A stretch of 64,000 nucleotides of DNA from Myxococcales bacterium (lineage in GTDB: Bacteria; Myxococcota; Polyangia; Nannocystales; Nannocystaceae), in assembly GCA_016793465.1 (NCBI GenBank), contig JAEUJW010000033.1, positions 45,058-109,057 of the forward strand. Reading direction: 5' to 3'. The stretch's first letter is position 1. Each line of letters opens with the position of its first letter. The position numbers were made by a program, and so were the translations under genes. This document shows, piece by piece, positions 48,580 through 58,920 of the stretch. Below the pieces are notes generated by a model that saw nothing but the letters and a program-made list of their open reading frames with translations, was not told the DNA's origin and did not search any database.

Positions 48580-48804
48580 ATGTCCATCTCTGAGATCGCC
48601 GATAACAAGTGGGAAGTTCAGGCCGCCAAACCGCCGGTGCAGACCGTTCCTGCGGTCTTCCAGATGTTGCTCATCGGCTCGTTCGCGGCCGTGTTCGCCT
48701 GGATCCTCATGTTCTCGCTGCAGGGCATGTTCGGGGCCAAGCGCGCCACCATGGCCGACAACTACGGCAAGATGACGGTCGAAGGCACCAAGAAGGCCGA
48801 GTAG
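48580..48804 (+). CDS. Small single-pass membrane protein
   Basis: This is a 74-residue protein with one transmembrane helix (about 26-48, 'VFQMLLIGSFAAVFAWILMFSL') between a mildly charged N-terminus and a short, basic, Lys-rich C-terminus. I recognise no family. The gene has its own promoter, a strong ribosome site and a hairpin after it, so it is a real monocistronic unit that is probably expressed at a good level. It could be a subunit or regulator of a membrane complex. The neighbouring TolC channel does not share its transcript. Confidence 0.75.
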   Translation: MSISEIADNKWEVQAAKPPVQTVPAVFQMLLIGSFAAVFAWILMFSLQGMFGAKRATMADNYGKMTVEGTKKAE

Positions 48805-48830
48805 TCCGCGGGCGCCGCCCCTGACGCACG

Positions 48831-48855
48831 AGAGCTGGTCCACCGGGCCAGCTCT
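48831..48855 (+). terminator. Hairpin after the small membrane protein gene
   Basis: Eight-base-pair stem (agagctgg / ccagctct), extendable by two pairs including one G-U, followed by 'tcgcgttgg'. It lies between two convergent genes and may serve both. Confidence 0.6.
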
Positions 48856-48882
48856 TCGCGTTGGTTGATCTCGAGTCGACCC

Positions 48883-49614
48883 TCAGCGCGGCAGCCCGAC
48901 GAACGCCAGCATCTGCCCGATCCCCGCCCCGTCGCGCCGATACGAGAAGTAGCGCCCCGGGTCGCTGTACGTGCACCCGCCGACCCGCTCGATCGCCCCC
49001 GCCGGCACCCCCGCCGCGATCAGCTGCGAGCGCACGACCGCCACGAGATCCACGTGCGGCCTTTCAAAACCTCCGCGCCGCACGAACGCCGGCGCGAACC
49101 GCTCCGCGACCTCCTCGCCGACCTCGAACGCCTCGAGCTCGATGCACGGCCCGATCGCCGCCCGCAGCCGCGGCGGCTCGACCACCCCGGCCAACACCCG
49201 CACCGTCGCCCCCGCGATGTCCGCGACCGTCCCCTTCCACCCGCTGTGCACCGCCGCCGCCACGGTCGCCCCCTCATCGACCAGCAAGATCGGCACGCAG
49301 TCGGCCGTCAGCACGCCCGCGACCAGCGGCCCGTCGTCACGCTGCAGCCACACCGCGTCGCCCTCGCTGTCAAGCCCGATCTCCCGCGCCCGCAGCACCG
49401 CAGCACCGTGCACCTGCCGCGCTCGTCGCAGCTGCGGCGGCTCGAACCCGCCGGCCTCCGCGACCCGCCGCAGGTTCTCGACCACCGCCGCCGGATCGTC
49501 CCCCCAGCGCCCGCCCATATTTAAAGATTCATACCGCCCGACGCTGACGCCGCCGAGACGATCCGTGAACCCGTGCACCACGCCCGCAGGAAACTGCCGC
49601 GCCCGATCGATCAT
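48883..49614 (-). CDS. pgeF: Peptidoglycan editing factor (YfiH/DUF152 laccase-fold protein)
   Basis: This is a 243-residue protein of the PgeF/YfiH family, copper- or zinc-binding enzymes that clean wrongly incorporated residues from peptidoglycan precursors. Related proteins have purine-nucleoside phosphorylase-like activity. Metal-site motifs are present: 'VHGFTDRLGGVSVG', 'QVHGAAV', 'TADCVPILLVD', 'AVHSGWKGTVADI' and 'AIGPCIE'. The ATG at 49614 overlaps the rluD stop by 4 bp (ATGA), the usual rluD-pgeF pairing. Confidence 0.92.
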   Translation of the reverse strand: MIDRARQFPAGVVHGFTDRLGGVSVGRYESLNMGGRWGDDPAAVVENLRRVAEAGGFEPPQLRRARQVHGAAVLRAREIGLDSEGDAVWLQRDDGPLVAGVLTADCVPILLVDEGATVAAAVHSGWKGTVADIAGATVRVLAGVVEPPRLRAAIGPCIELEAFEVGEEVAERFAPAFVRRGGFERPHVDLVAVVRSQLIAAGVPAGAIERVGGCTYSDPGRYFSYRRDGAGIGQMLAFVGLPR

Positions 49615-50591
49615 CGACCTGTCCCTTGAGACATCCCGCGGATCTGCCCGACCAGCGCCTGCAGATCCGCCGGCAGCGGCGAAGTGAAGTCGACGTCCGC
49701 GCCGGTCCCCGGGTGACGAAACCCGAGGTGCGCCGCGTGCAGCGCGTGGCGCCCGAGCGCCTCGGAGATGACCCGCCGCTGCGGCGGCCCGCCGAGCCCG
49801 CCGTACAGCGCGTCGCCGACGATCGGGTGCCCGAGCAGCCGGCAGTGCATGCGGATCTGGTGCGTCCGCCCGGTCTCGAGCCGACACTCGATCAACGCCG
49901 CATCGTTATTAAATTTCTCGCGCACGGTGAGATGCGAGATCGCCTCGCGCCCCTCGTCGACGTGCGGCGAGAACCTGCGCCGGTCCGCCGGGTCGCGCCC
50001 GTGCTTGGTCCGCAGGGTCTTGCTGGCGAACACCGGCACGCCCCAGATCACCCCCAAATAAATTCGCCGCAGGTCATGCACGCGGAACTGCGCCGCCAGC
50101 CCCTCCTGCGCGCGCAGGTGCTTGGCGACCACCATGAGCCCGCTGGTGTCGCGGTCGAGGCGATGCACGATGCCCGGGCGACTGTCGTCGTTGCCCGGCA
50201 GCGTCGGCAGGTCGCCGGGCTGCGCGCCGAGGTGGTGCAGCACCGCGTTGACCAGCGTCCCGCTGTCGTGCCCCGGACCCGCGTGCACCACCATCCCCGC
50301 GGGCTTGTCGATGATCAGAAGATCCGCGTCCTCGTGCACCACCACCAGCGGCAGGTCCTCGGGCGTCGCACGCAGCGGCTCGGGCGCCACCAGCACGACC
50401 TCGACCTCGACCTCCGCGTCGACGATGCGCGCCGGCTTGCGCGCGGCCTGCCCGGCCACCCGCACCTGACCGGCCGCAAAAGCTCGCGCGAGCTGCGTGC
50501 GCGTGCAGGGCTGACCCTGGCGCTGCAGCTCGGCGACGAGGGCCGCGTCCAGGCGCTTGCCCAGCGCCTGGGGCCCCAGCGCAACTCTCAC
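49611..50591 (-). CDS. rluD: RluA-family 23S rRNA/tRNA pseudouridine synthase
   Basis: This is a 326-residue enzyme. An S4-like RNA-binding start ('GKRLDAALVAELQRQGQ...RTQLARAFAAGQVRV', quoted in part) is followed by the catalytic domain. It carries 'LLIIDKPAGMVVHAGPGHDSGTLVN', 'GIVHRLDRDTSGLMVVAKH' with the catalytic Asp (HRLDRDTSG), 'RLETGRTHQIRMH' and 'VGDALYGG'. RluD modifies helix 69 of 23S rRNA; RluC-like specificity cannot be excluded, but the pairing with pgeF and the S4 domain favour RluD. The GTG at 50591 begins the family N-terminus. Confidence 0.93.
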   Translation of the reverse strand: MRVALGPQALGKRLDAALVAELQRQGQPCTRTQLARAFAAGQVRVAGQAARKPARIVDAEVEVEVVLVAPEPLRATPEDLPLVVVHEDADLLIIDKPAGMVVHAGPGHDSGTLVNAVLHHLGAQPGDLPTLPGNDDSRPGIVHRLDRDTSGLMVVAKHLRAQEGLAAQFRVHDLRRIYLGVIWGVPVFASKTLRTKHGRDPADRRRFSPHVDEGREAISHLTVREKFNNDAALIECRLETGRTHQIRMHCRLLGHPIVGDALYGGLGGPPQRRVISEALGRHALHAAHLGFRHPGTGADVDFTSPLPADLQALVGQIRGMSQGTGR

Positions 50592-50596
50592 GGGGC

Positions 50597-50866
50597 TCAC
50601 CAGATCGAGGTCTTCAGGCTCGCCATCGGCTTGATGACGCGGTCGACGATGGCCCGATCGTAGTAGTTGCGGCGGAACAGCTCGGGGGTCACGCGGCCGC
50701 GGAACAGGTCGCGGCCCTCGGTGATCTCCTCGGCCAGCGCCTCGAAGAAGTTGTCGTTGATCAGGGCTTCTTCGATCTTCTGCTTGTTGTAGAGCTGGAT
50801 GTCCGAAGCGATCGCCCGGGCGAGCTGCTGGGCGCGGGGATCGTTGTCGATGGGCGTGGTGGCCAT
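50597..50866 (-). CDS. Small conserved-looking cytoplasmic protein
   Basis: This is an 89-residue, charged, helical protein ('AQQLARAIASDIQLYNKQKIEEALINDNFFEALAEEITEGRDLFRGRVTPELFRRNYYDRAIVDRVI', quoted only in pieces: helices at about 10-25, 27-45 and 50-70). I recognise no named family. The frame is clean, the composition matches genuine protein, and it sits 5 bp upstream of rluD on the same strand, so it heads the rluD-pgeF operon. The ATG at 50866 was chosen; a start at 50914 would add 16 residues of poor composition. Confidence 0.75.
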   Translation of the reverse strand: MATTPIDNDPRAQQLARAIASDIQLYNKQKIEEALINDNFFEALAEEITEGRDLFRGRVTPELFRRNYYDRAIVDRVIKPMASLKTSIW

Positions 50867-51059
50867 GGCCCGCAGCATGCCACAAGCGCCCGGCCGACCG
50901 CCAGACCTCGGCAAGCTCCGCGTCGGGCCCGCAAAAGGCCCGGAATCGGCCCAATTGGCCCCGCGGCCCTTCGCGCCTGAATCAGCGGCCTCACCGCCCT
51001 TCGGGCCTGAATCGGGCCCGTCTTCACGCGTGTGCGCGGCTGCCTTAGAATGCCCGCGC

Positions 51060-53195
51060 GTGTCGGGTTCGAACCTCTACGCGAGCCTGAGCTCGTTGCT
51101 GGCCGCCGGGGTGGCGATCGCCATCGGCATCAGCGTGTGGCTCGGCGACCGCTCGCGCGACCAGCTGCGCCTGTTCGCGTTCTTCTGCCTCAACCTCGGG
51201 ATCTTCCACCTCGCGCGGTTCTTCGCCGGCCTCCCGGGCCTGCAATTTTCGAACTGGGTCGCCGACACCGTCAGCCTGTTCCTCCCTTACGCCGCCGACC
51301 GCTGCTTCTCCGGGCTCACCCCGGCCGCCGGCGCCCCGCCGAGCAACGCCGTGCAGGCCCCGCTGCTCGCCGTCCTGCTGGTCGCGCAGGCGCTCGCGCT
51401 CGCGTTCCCGGCCCTGCCCGCCGACCCCGCGTGGATCGTCGTGGTCGTGTTCGGCAAGCTCTACGTGATCGGCGGGCTGTTCTACGCCACCGTGCGCATG
51501 TGGCTGGCTGCGCGCGCCGCCGAGGGCACCGCCGCCGCCCCGCGCCTGCGCTACCTGTTCTACGCCAGCCTGCTCGCGCTCACGCTCGGCCAGCCCGGCA
51601 TCCCCGTCGTCGGGCCGATCGTCACCGCCGTCTACCTGTACTTCATGGCCCAGACGCTGGTGCGCGAACGCCTGCTCGACCTCCCGGAGATCCTCGGCCG
51701 CATCGCCACGATGACCCTGCTCGTCATCACCGTCACCGCCGTCTACGCCGCCCTGCTGCTGTGGGTCCCGTGGCGGTTCGCCGACGAGCCGATGCTCCTG
51801 CTGTTCAACACCCTGCTCGCATCGTTCGCCGTGCTCGTGCTCATCGACCCGCTGCGCACCGTGCTCGAGCGCCGCCTCGAGGGCTGGCTGTTCCACGAGC
51901 GCTCGGCCCTGCGCGCCATCCTCGCCCAGCTGCGCCGCAACCTCGCCAACGTCATCGACCCCGACGAGATGGTCCACCGCGTGATGGACGCCCTCCGCGA
52001 GTCCGGCCGGGTCACCCGCGCCGCGTTCTTCCTGGTCGACCGCCAGGGCCTCGCCATGACCCTGCGCGGCCACCTCGGCGAGCAGACCCTCACGCGCCTC
52101 GACCTCGCGACCCGCCGCCCGCTGCTCGAGCGCATGCGCCGCGACGGCCCGCAGCTGCGCGACGTGCTGCAGCGCCAGCGCCAGCGCGCCCGCGCCGAGA
52201 TGCAGGCCGAGCTCGACGAGTCGCTGCAGACCATGCAGGAGATCGGCGCGAGCCTCGGCCTGCCGGTGCTCGGGCGCAACCTGGCCGACGACGGCACCGT
52301 CAGCTTCGACCTGCTCGGCGTGCTGTTCGTCGAGGACGAGCGCCTGCTCGAGCCGTTCTCCCGTGAGGAGGTCGAGCTGTTCGCCGGCGTGGTCGCCCAG
52401 GCCGCGGTGATGATCGAGAACTCGAAGGTCTACGAGCAGCGCAAGGAGCGTGACCGCCTCGCCGCGCTCGGCCAGATGGCGGCCGGCCTCGCCCACGAGA
52501 TCCGCAACCCGCTCGGCGCGATCAAGGGCGCCGTCCAGGTGGTCGAGCCCGGCCTGCGCGGCGCCGATCCCACCACCCGCGAGTTCCTCGGCGTCATCGT
52601 CGAGGAGGTCGACCGCCTCAACCGCGTCGTCACCCAATTCCTCAGCTACTCCCGCCCCTACTCCGGCGAGATGTCCCCCGTCCACGTCGCCGACGTCGTC
52701 GCCGCCACCCTCCGCGTGCTCGACGAGGACTCCCGCCAGCGCGTCACCGTGGTCCAGCACGACCCCAGCCTCCCCCGCGTCCGCGGCGACGGCGAGGCCC
52801 TCCGCCAGGTCCTCCTCAACCTCCTGCGCAACGCCCTCGACGCCATCGCCGGCCAACAACCCCCCGGGCGGATCTGGGTCGTGCTCGGCCTGCGCCGCCA
52901 CGGCCTCGCCAGCGCACTGCACGGCCCTCCGGGCCTGAGCTGCGACGCCGTCACCCTCACCGTCCGCGACAACGGCCCCGGCTTCGCCCCCCAGACCCTC
53001 GGCAACCTGTTCGTCCCGTTCCACACCACCAAGAGCGGCGGCACCGGCCTGGGTCTGCCCATCAGCCAGCGAATCGTGGAGAATCACCGCGGCCTCATCG
53101 AGGCCTCCTCACCCGAGGGCGGCGGCGCTCAATTCACCGTCGTCCTCCCCGTCGAGCCCCAGCCCCGCGCCGCCGCACCCGAACCACAGGTCTGA
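51060..53195 (+). CDS. Membrane sensor histidine kinase (GAF-HisKA-HATPase)
   Basis: This is a 711-residue sensor. Residues about 5-270 hold seven or so hydrophobic helices that form an integral sensing module. A GAF-like segment (about 290-460) includes 'AAFFLVDRQGLAMTLRGHLG' and 'FSREEVELFAGVVAQAAVMIENSK'. The phospho-acceptor H-box is 'GLAHEIRNPLGAIKG' with His479, and the ATPase domain has 'LNLLRNALDAIAG' (N-box), 'VRDNGPGFAPQ' (G1) and 'TKSGGTGLGLPISQRI' (G2). The layout matches kinases that pair with NtrC-type regulators, and its partner starts 5 bp after the stop. The GTG at 51060 was chosen because it precedes the first helix. Confidence 0.9.
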   Translation: MSGSNLYASLSSLLAAGVAIAIGISVWLGDRSRDQLRLFAFFCLNLGIFHLARFFAGLPGLQFSNWVADTVSLFLPYAADRCFSGLTPAAGAPPSNAVQAPLLAVLLVAQALALAFPALPADPAWIVVVVFGKLYVIGGLFYATVRMWLAARAAEGTAAAPRLRYLFYASLLALTLGQPGIPVVGPIVTAVYLYFMAQTLVRERLLDLPEILGRIATMTLLVITVTAVYAALLLWVPWRFADEPMLLLFNTLLASFAVLVLIDPLRTVLERRLEGWLFHERSALRAILAQLRRNLANVIDPDEMVHRVMDALRESGRVTRAAFFLVDRQGLAMTLRGHLGEQTLTRLDLATRRPLLERMRRDGPQLRDVLQRQRQRARAEMQAELDESLQTMQEIGASLGLPVLGRNLADDGTVSFDLLGVLFVEDERLLEPFSREEVELFAGVVAQAAVMIENSKVYEQRKERDRLAALGQMAAGLAHEIRNPLGAIKGAVQVVEPGLRGADPTTREFLGVIVEEVDRLNRVVTQFLSYSRPYSGEMSPVHVADVVAATLRVLDEDSRQRVTVVQHDPSLPRVRGDGEALRQVLLNLLRNALDAIAGQQPPGRIWVVLGLRRHGLASALHGPPGLSCDAVTLTVRDNGPGFAPQTLGNLFVPFHTTKSGGTGLGLPISQRIVENHRGLIEASSPEGGGAQFTVVLPVEPQPRAAAPEPQV

Positions 53196-53200
53196 CCACC

Positions 53201-54727
<1,527 letters not shown>

Positions 54728-55032
54728 CTTCGCCGGCCCTCCGACGCCGGGTCCAGCGGGCGGCACGTCCCCGCGATCTACATCGGGCGGGCTCGCTCTG
54801 GGCCGAACGACGCCGGTGGTGATCTCCGCCTTTCTTGCGCCCACCCCCCCGAAATCGCCGCGACAGCGCACATCGGGGGGCCAATTCCCTGCTGTGAGGC
54901 GCTTTGAGGCCCGCCTTCAAGCCCGCCCATTCGCCTGCGCGTCGTGGGCCAGAAGGGTTCCCCCGGGCCAGGAATGTTGACGCTGGCAAGGCCGCGCAGG
55001 TATCGTCCAGCGACTCCCCTGAGGTGCTCGCT
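54728..55032. other. Spacer between the NtrC-type regulator and the outer-membrane gene
   Basis: A 305-bp gap. It contains the promoter at 54977-55006 and otherwise no gene, clear terminator or repeat. The frame of the downstream gene stays open from 54904, but that stretch has no family look and the signal peptide begins at 55033. Confidence 0.6.
54977..55006 (+). promoter_or_regulatory. Sigma-70-type promoter for the outer-membrane protein gene
   Basis: -35 TTGACG (54977-54982), 18-bp spacer, -10 TATCGT (55001-55006), the same hexamers as before the tRNA at 30846. A ribosome site gaggtg (55021-55026) precedes the ATG at 55033. Confidence 0.72.
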
Positions 55033-56514
55033 ATGCGGAAACTTTGCGGCCTCCTGCCCCTGGTGGGCCTCTGCTTCGGATTCAGTGCGACCGCGCGAGC
55101 AGCGGAAGTCACTCGCGTCGCCAGTTCCTTCGACGGCGACAACAAGTTCGACCTGCACTTCGGGGTCGGCTACGACTTCAACTACAAGAAATCGGCGCTG
55201 CTGCGCGAGTGGAGCAGCGACCAGAACCCCGACAGCAAGGTCGTCCGCGACCTGATCTACCAGCAGATGCGCCACGTCGTGACGCCGTCGCTGGAGATCG
55301 GTCTGTACAAGGACCTCGCCGTCTACATGAACCTGCCGGTCGTCGTCCACGACCAGCGCACCTACTCGTTCGACCAGGACGCGACCGACTGCCAGTTCGA
55401 CGACGGCATGCGCGACCCGGCCAACCCGGCCACCTGCGTCAGCAAGGGCGACGGCGTCAACACCTTCAACAACAGCACGTCGATCCGCGACGGCATCATC
55501 CCGATGAGCGGCTTCGACGGCACCAACGCCGACTCGCCGTACACCCCGTTCGCCGGCGCCGACACCAAGGCGATCTTCAAGGGCGCCAACCGCCGCGGCA
55601 TCGACCAGCTCCACGTCGGCATCAAGTACGCGATCCTCAACCAGGACCGCCTGTCGCACATGCCGAAGTGGGTCATCGGCCTCGAGGGCCGCTTCGCCGT
55701 CGGCGCCCCGATGACCTTCTCCCGCGACTACACCAACGGGATCCCCAAGGGCAACACCACCGTCGGCCGCGGCATCCACGAGCTCGGCGTGTGGACCGCC
55801 CTGTCGCGCCGCTACCGCTTCCTCGACCCGTTCTTCACCGCCTGGTGGTACCAGGCGATCGCCTCCGGCAAGTCCGAGTTCGAGAACTACGGCGGCGCCC
55901 AGGACCGCAAGCGCCCGCAGTCCCAGACCGGCGTCACCTTCGGCACCGAGATCGTCCCGTTCGAGCGCAAGGCCAAGGGCCAGAAAGTCGCCGTTCTCAT
56001 CAAAGGCCTGGCGATGCTCCGCTACGGCGGCCGCGGCTACAGCGAGGGCTGGGAGCTGTTCTCCAACAGCCCCGCGCTCGTCGGCACCTACTCGCCCGGC
56101 ACCACCACCTGCACCAACGCCGACGCCAAGGCCGTCGCCGCCTACGCCAAGGACAACCCCGGCGAGGTCGACCCCCTGTCCGCCTCCGGCGTGTCCTCCG
56201 GCTGCCAGAACTTCAACGGCATCACCAACATCCAGGACTTCGCGACCTTCGGCCTCAACCTCGGCCTCAACATCACGCTCAACAAGTACGCCGTGCTGAT
56301 GTTCGGCGCCGACGCCCGCACCGACACCCGCCACTGGATCACCAACGCCGGCCGCGGCAACGGCAAGCTGGGCGGCGACCCCGACCTCGTCGAGCCCAAC
56401 ACCAACGAGGTCAACCCCGTCCGCCGCGACGTGATCGACAACGTCGGCCGTCGCTACGCCACCGGCGACGTGTTCGCGGTGATGGGCTACTTCAAGTTCC
56501 TCATCACCTTCTGA
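55033..56514 (+). CDS. Outer-membrane beta-barrel protein
   Basis: This is a 493-residue protein with a classic signal peptide (about 1-24, 'LLPLVGLCFGFSATARAAE'). The strand-rich mature part has alternating aromatic and polar residues ('FDLHFGVGYDFNYKKS', 'LEIGLYKDLAVYMNLPVVV', 'TFGLNLGLNITLNKYAVLMFGADA', quoted in part) and ends in Phe (FLITF), the outer-membrane insertion signal. I recognise no specific porin or transporter family. It has its own promoter and the strongest terminator in the window, so it is a monocistronic, probably abundant envelope protein. A role under the adjacent two-component system is possible but not shown. Confidence 0.82.
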   Translation: MRKLCGLLPLVGLCFGFSATARAAEVTRVASSFDGDNKFDLHFGVGYDFNYKKSALLREWSSDQNPDSKVVRDLIYQQMRHVVTPSLEIGLYKDLAVYMNLPVVVHDQRTYSFDQDATDCQFDDGMRDPANPATCVSKGDGVNTFNNSTSIRDGIIPMSGFDGTNADSPYTPFAGADTKAIFKGANRRGIDQLHVGIKYAILNQDRLSHMPKWVIGLEGRFAVGAPMTFSRDYTNGIPKGNTTVGRGIHELGVWTALSRRYRFLDPFFTAWWYQAIASGKSEFENYGGAQDRKRPQSQTGVTFGTEIVPFERKAKGQKVAVLIKGLAMLRYGGRGYSEGWELFSNSPALVGTYSPGTTTCTNADAKAVAAYAKDNPGEVDPLSASGVSSGCQNFNGITNIQDFATFGLNLGLNITLNKYAVLMFGADARTDTRHWITNAGRGNGKLGGDPDLVEPNTNEVNPVRRDVIDNVGRRYATGDVFAVMGYFKFLITF

Positions 56515-56572
56515 CTTTCGCGGCCCTCCGGGCCGCCGCCCTCGCTCGCCTCATCGGCCGCGAACAGCAAAC

Positions 56573-56607
56573 ATCACGGGTCCTCGGCGGCCCGTGATTT
56601 TTTTATT
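56573..56607 (+). terminator. Strong Rho-independent terminator after the outer-membrane gene
   Basis: Eight-base-pair perfect stem (atcacggg / cccgtgat) with a 10-nt loop, followed directly by a run of seven T and then att. It is the only hairpin in the window with a full T-tract. Confidence 0.9.
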
Positions 56608-56753
56608 GGACGGGCTCGCTCTGGGCCTTCTCCATCCACGTTCTCCAGACCGCGGCGGCTCGGCTCAGACGCACCGCGCGTGCACGAGAGCCTCTCGTCG
56701 AGCATCCACACCGTGTCCGAGGCGTCGCTCGCCCGAACAGCCGCAAACGCGCC

Positions 56754-57608
56754 TCAGCCCTCGCCGCGCATGCGCGTGAGCTGCTCGTAGATCGCCCGCG
56801 CCTCGAGCCCGGTGAGCGCCGCGATCTTCTTGGCCCGCTCGCGCGGCTTCAGCTCCGCGTCGCAGCACAGCGCCCACACCGCCCGCGCCGCGGCCTCCGC
56901 CGGGTCCTCCGCGCTCGTCGCCGGCGCCGCTCCGGCCAGCACCACCGTCACCTCGCCGCGCAGCGCCTCCTCGACCGACTCCGCCAGCTCCGCCACCGTG
57001 CCGCGCAGCGCCTCCTGATGCTGCTTGGTCAGCTCGCGGCCGACCACCACCCGCCGCGTCGCCGCGTCGGGCAGCGCGCTCGCCAGGTCCGCCAGCAGCG
57101 CCGGCGTGCGGTTGCCCGCCTCGTACAGCAGCACCGTCGCCGTCTCGCCCGCCAGCTGCTTCATCCGCTCCGCCCGCTCCGGCCCCGAGCGCGGCAGGAA
57201 CCCGAGGAAGCGGACATCGTCGGCCGGCAGCCCGCTCAGGCACAGCGCCACCGCGGCCGCCGTCGGCCCGGGCACCACGTCGACCGCGAACCCCGCCTCG
57301 ACCGCCGCCGCCACCAGGCGCAGCCCCGGGTCGCTCCACACCGGCAGCCCCGCCTCCGACACGTACGCCACCCGCTCGCCGCGGCCGAGGTGCTCGAGCA
57401 ACAGCCCGATGCGGTCGCCTTCGTTGGCCACGAAGCAGCTGATCCGCGGCGGCAGGCGCACGTCGTCGCCGAGCAGCCGGATCGGGCTACGCGTGTCCTC
57501 GCAGAGCAGCAGATCCGCCGTGACGATCGCCTCGCGCGCGCGCGGGCTCAGGTCGCCGCGGTTGCCGAGCGGCGTCCCGACCAGCACCAGCGTGCCCGTC
57601 ATCGTCAC
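56754..57608 (-). CDS. rsmI: 16S rRNA (cytidine-1402-2'-O)-methyltransferase RsmI
   Basis: This is a 284-residue tetrapyrrole-methylase-fold enzyme that 2'-O-methylates C1402 of 16S rRNA. Motifs: '[18 protein letters not shown]', '[14 protein letters not shown]', '[16 protein letters not shown]', '[15 protein letters not shown]', 'FLGFLPRSG', and the C-terminal 'GEVTVVLAG'. All match RsmI, with a normal length plus a C-terminal helical extension ('[15 protein letters not shown]'). The ATG at 57608 overlaps the rpoH-like stop by 4 bp, so it is translationally coupled to that sigma-factor gene. Confidence 0.94.
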   Translation of the reverse strand: MTMTGTLVLVGTPLGNRGDLSPRAREAIVTADLLLCEDTRSPIRLLGDDVRLPPRISCFVANEGDRIGLLLEHLGRGERVAYVSEAGLPVWSDPGLRLVAAAVEAGFAVDVVPGPTAAAVALCLSGLPADDVRFLGFLPRSGPERAERMKQLAGETATVLLYEAGNRTPALLADLASALPDAATRRVVVGRELTKQHQEALRGTVAELAESVEEALRGEVTVVLAGAAPATSAEDPAEAAARAVWALCCDAELKPRERAKKIAALTGLEARAIYEQLTRMRGEG

Positions 57609-58735
57609 TCCTGACCCAGCGCGATCTGCACCGCGTCGCCGAGCTCCTGCTGCAGGAACTCGCGCAGGCGCAGCACCATGCGCTTCTCGAGCTGCCGCGC
57701 CCGCTCGCGGCTGACGCTCCAGCGGTCGCCGAGCTCCTGCAGGGTCACCGGGTCGTCGGCGACGATGCGGTCGCGGAAGATCTCGAGCTCGCGCCCGGTC
57801 AGCGTCGCCCCGAAGCGCTTCAACTTCTCCTGCAGCAGGTCTTTAAATTCGGCCGTCTCGACCTCGACCTCCGGATCGTCGGTGCTGTCCTCGATGATGT
57901 CGAGGCGCGTGCGCCCGCTGTCGCCGTCCTCGCCGGTCAGCGGCGCGTTGAGCGACACGTCCGGCCCGGACAGCCGGCGGTCCATCTCGATGACCTCGGC
58001 CTCGCTGACGTCGAGCTCCTTGGCGATGCGCTCGGGCGTCGGGTCGACCCCCGCCTGCATGAGCTTCTCGCGCTGCTTCCGCAGGTTGAAGAACAGCTTG
58101 CGCTGGTTCTGGGTGGTGCCGATCTTCACCAGCCGCCAGTTGTTCAGGATGAACTTTAAAATGTACGCGCGGATCCACCAGCCCGAGTAGGTCGAGAGCT
58201 TGACCCCGCGGTACGGGTCGAACTTCTTGACCGCCTGGATGAGCCCGACGTTGCCCTCCTGCACCAGGTCGAGCAGGTTCTGGTACGTCCGCTTGTACTC
58301 GTGGGCGATCTTCACCACGAGGCGCAGGTTCGAGGTCACCAGCCGGCGCCCCGCCTCGACGTCCCCGTGCTCGATCCACCGGACCGCCAGTTCGTGCTCC
58401 TCCTCGCGGCTCAGCAGCGGGTGGCGCCGGACCTCGGCCATGTACTGACCCATCGGGTCGCGCCGCACCAGCGCCGTGGTCGGGCCGGTCGGCGCCGCCG
58501 GCCGGCCCAGGTCCCGCTCGATCACATCGAGCTCCGCGTCGGTCGCCGGCTCGATCTCCCCCAGCGCCGTCAGCTCCGCCTCGGACTCGACGTCCCCCTC
58601 CCGCTCGGTCTCCTCCGCGTCCTCCGCCTCGGACTCGACCGCGACCGGCGCGGCCACCACGACGGCGTCCCTGTCCGGCTCCACCTCGATCACCGCGGGC
58701 TTCGCCTTCGGCTTCGGCTGCTTGCGCTCCGACAT
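57605..58735 (-). CDS. RNA polymerase sigma factor, RpoH/sigma-32 family
   Basis: This is a 376-residue alternative sigma factor. Residues 1-95 are an acidic, probably disordered extension (runs of Glu/Asp/Ala) not found in E. coli RpoH. Region 2 includes '[57 protein letters not shown]' (quoted only as its start and end) and then the RpoH-box-type '[15 protein letters not shown]'. Region 4 ends in '[30 protein letters not shown]' (quoted in part). Myxobacteria carry several RpoH-like sigmas (SigB/SigC type) used in development or heat shock. rsmI overlaps its end. The ATG at 58735 was chosen. Confidence 0.92.
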   Translation of the reverse strand: MSERKQPKPKAKPAVIEVEPDRDAVVVAAPVAVESEAEDAEETEREGDVESEAELTALGEIEPATDAELDVIERDLGRPAAPTGPTTALVRRDPMGQYMAEVRRHPLLSREEEHELAVRWIEHGDVEAGRRLVTSNLRLVVKIAHEYKRTYQNLLDLVQEGNVGLIQAVKKFDPYRGVKLSTYSGWWIRAYILKFILNNWRLVKIGTTQNQRKLFFNLRKQREKLMQAGVDPTPERIAKELDVSEAEVIEMDRRLSGPDVSLNAPLTGEDGDSGRTRLDIIEDSTDDPEVEVETAEFKDLLQEKLKRFGATLTGRELEIFRDRIVADDPVTLQELGDRWSVSRERARQLEKRMVLRLREFLQQELGDAVQIALGQE

Positions 58736-58920
58736 GCCGGCGGAGTCTACGCCGCGTCGCGCCCGACCTGCCAGAGCGTCCGTCGCGGGCAAAAGTCCGC
58801 CGCGAGCGTGCTCGCGCGGCATGCGCTGCGGCCGAGGTTTCACGCCCTGCAGCCGCGGCCGAAACGCGAGCACACACTCCCCTTGTGGCCCGGAAACGCC
58901 GCGGCCGTTATGCTGGCGAG

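Noticed and set aside
48865..49547. Plus-strand frames opposite pgeF
   Set aside because: They are rich in Arg/Pro/Ala/Ser without hydrophobic order, a typical antisense product of a GC-rich gene, and pgeF has all its metal motifs.
54983..55000. Possible sigma-54 promoter (tggcaaggccgcgca) before the outer-membrane gene
   Set aside because: The GG-to-GC spacing is 9 bases instead of 10 and the -12 element is poor, while a sigma-70-type pair fits the same place better.
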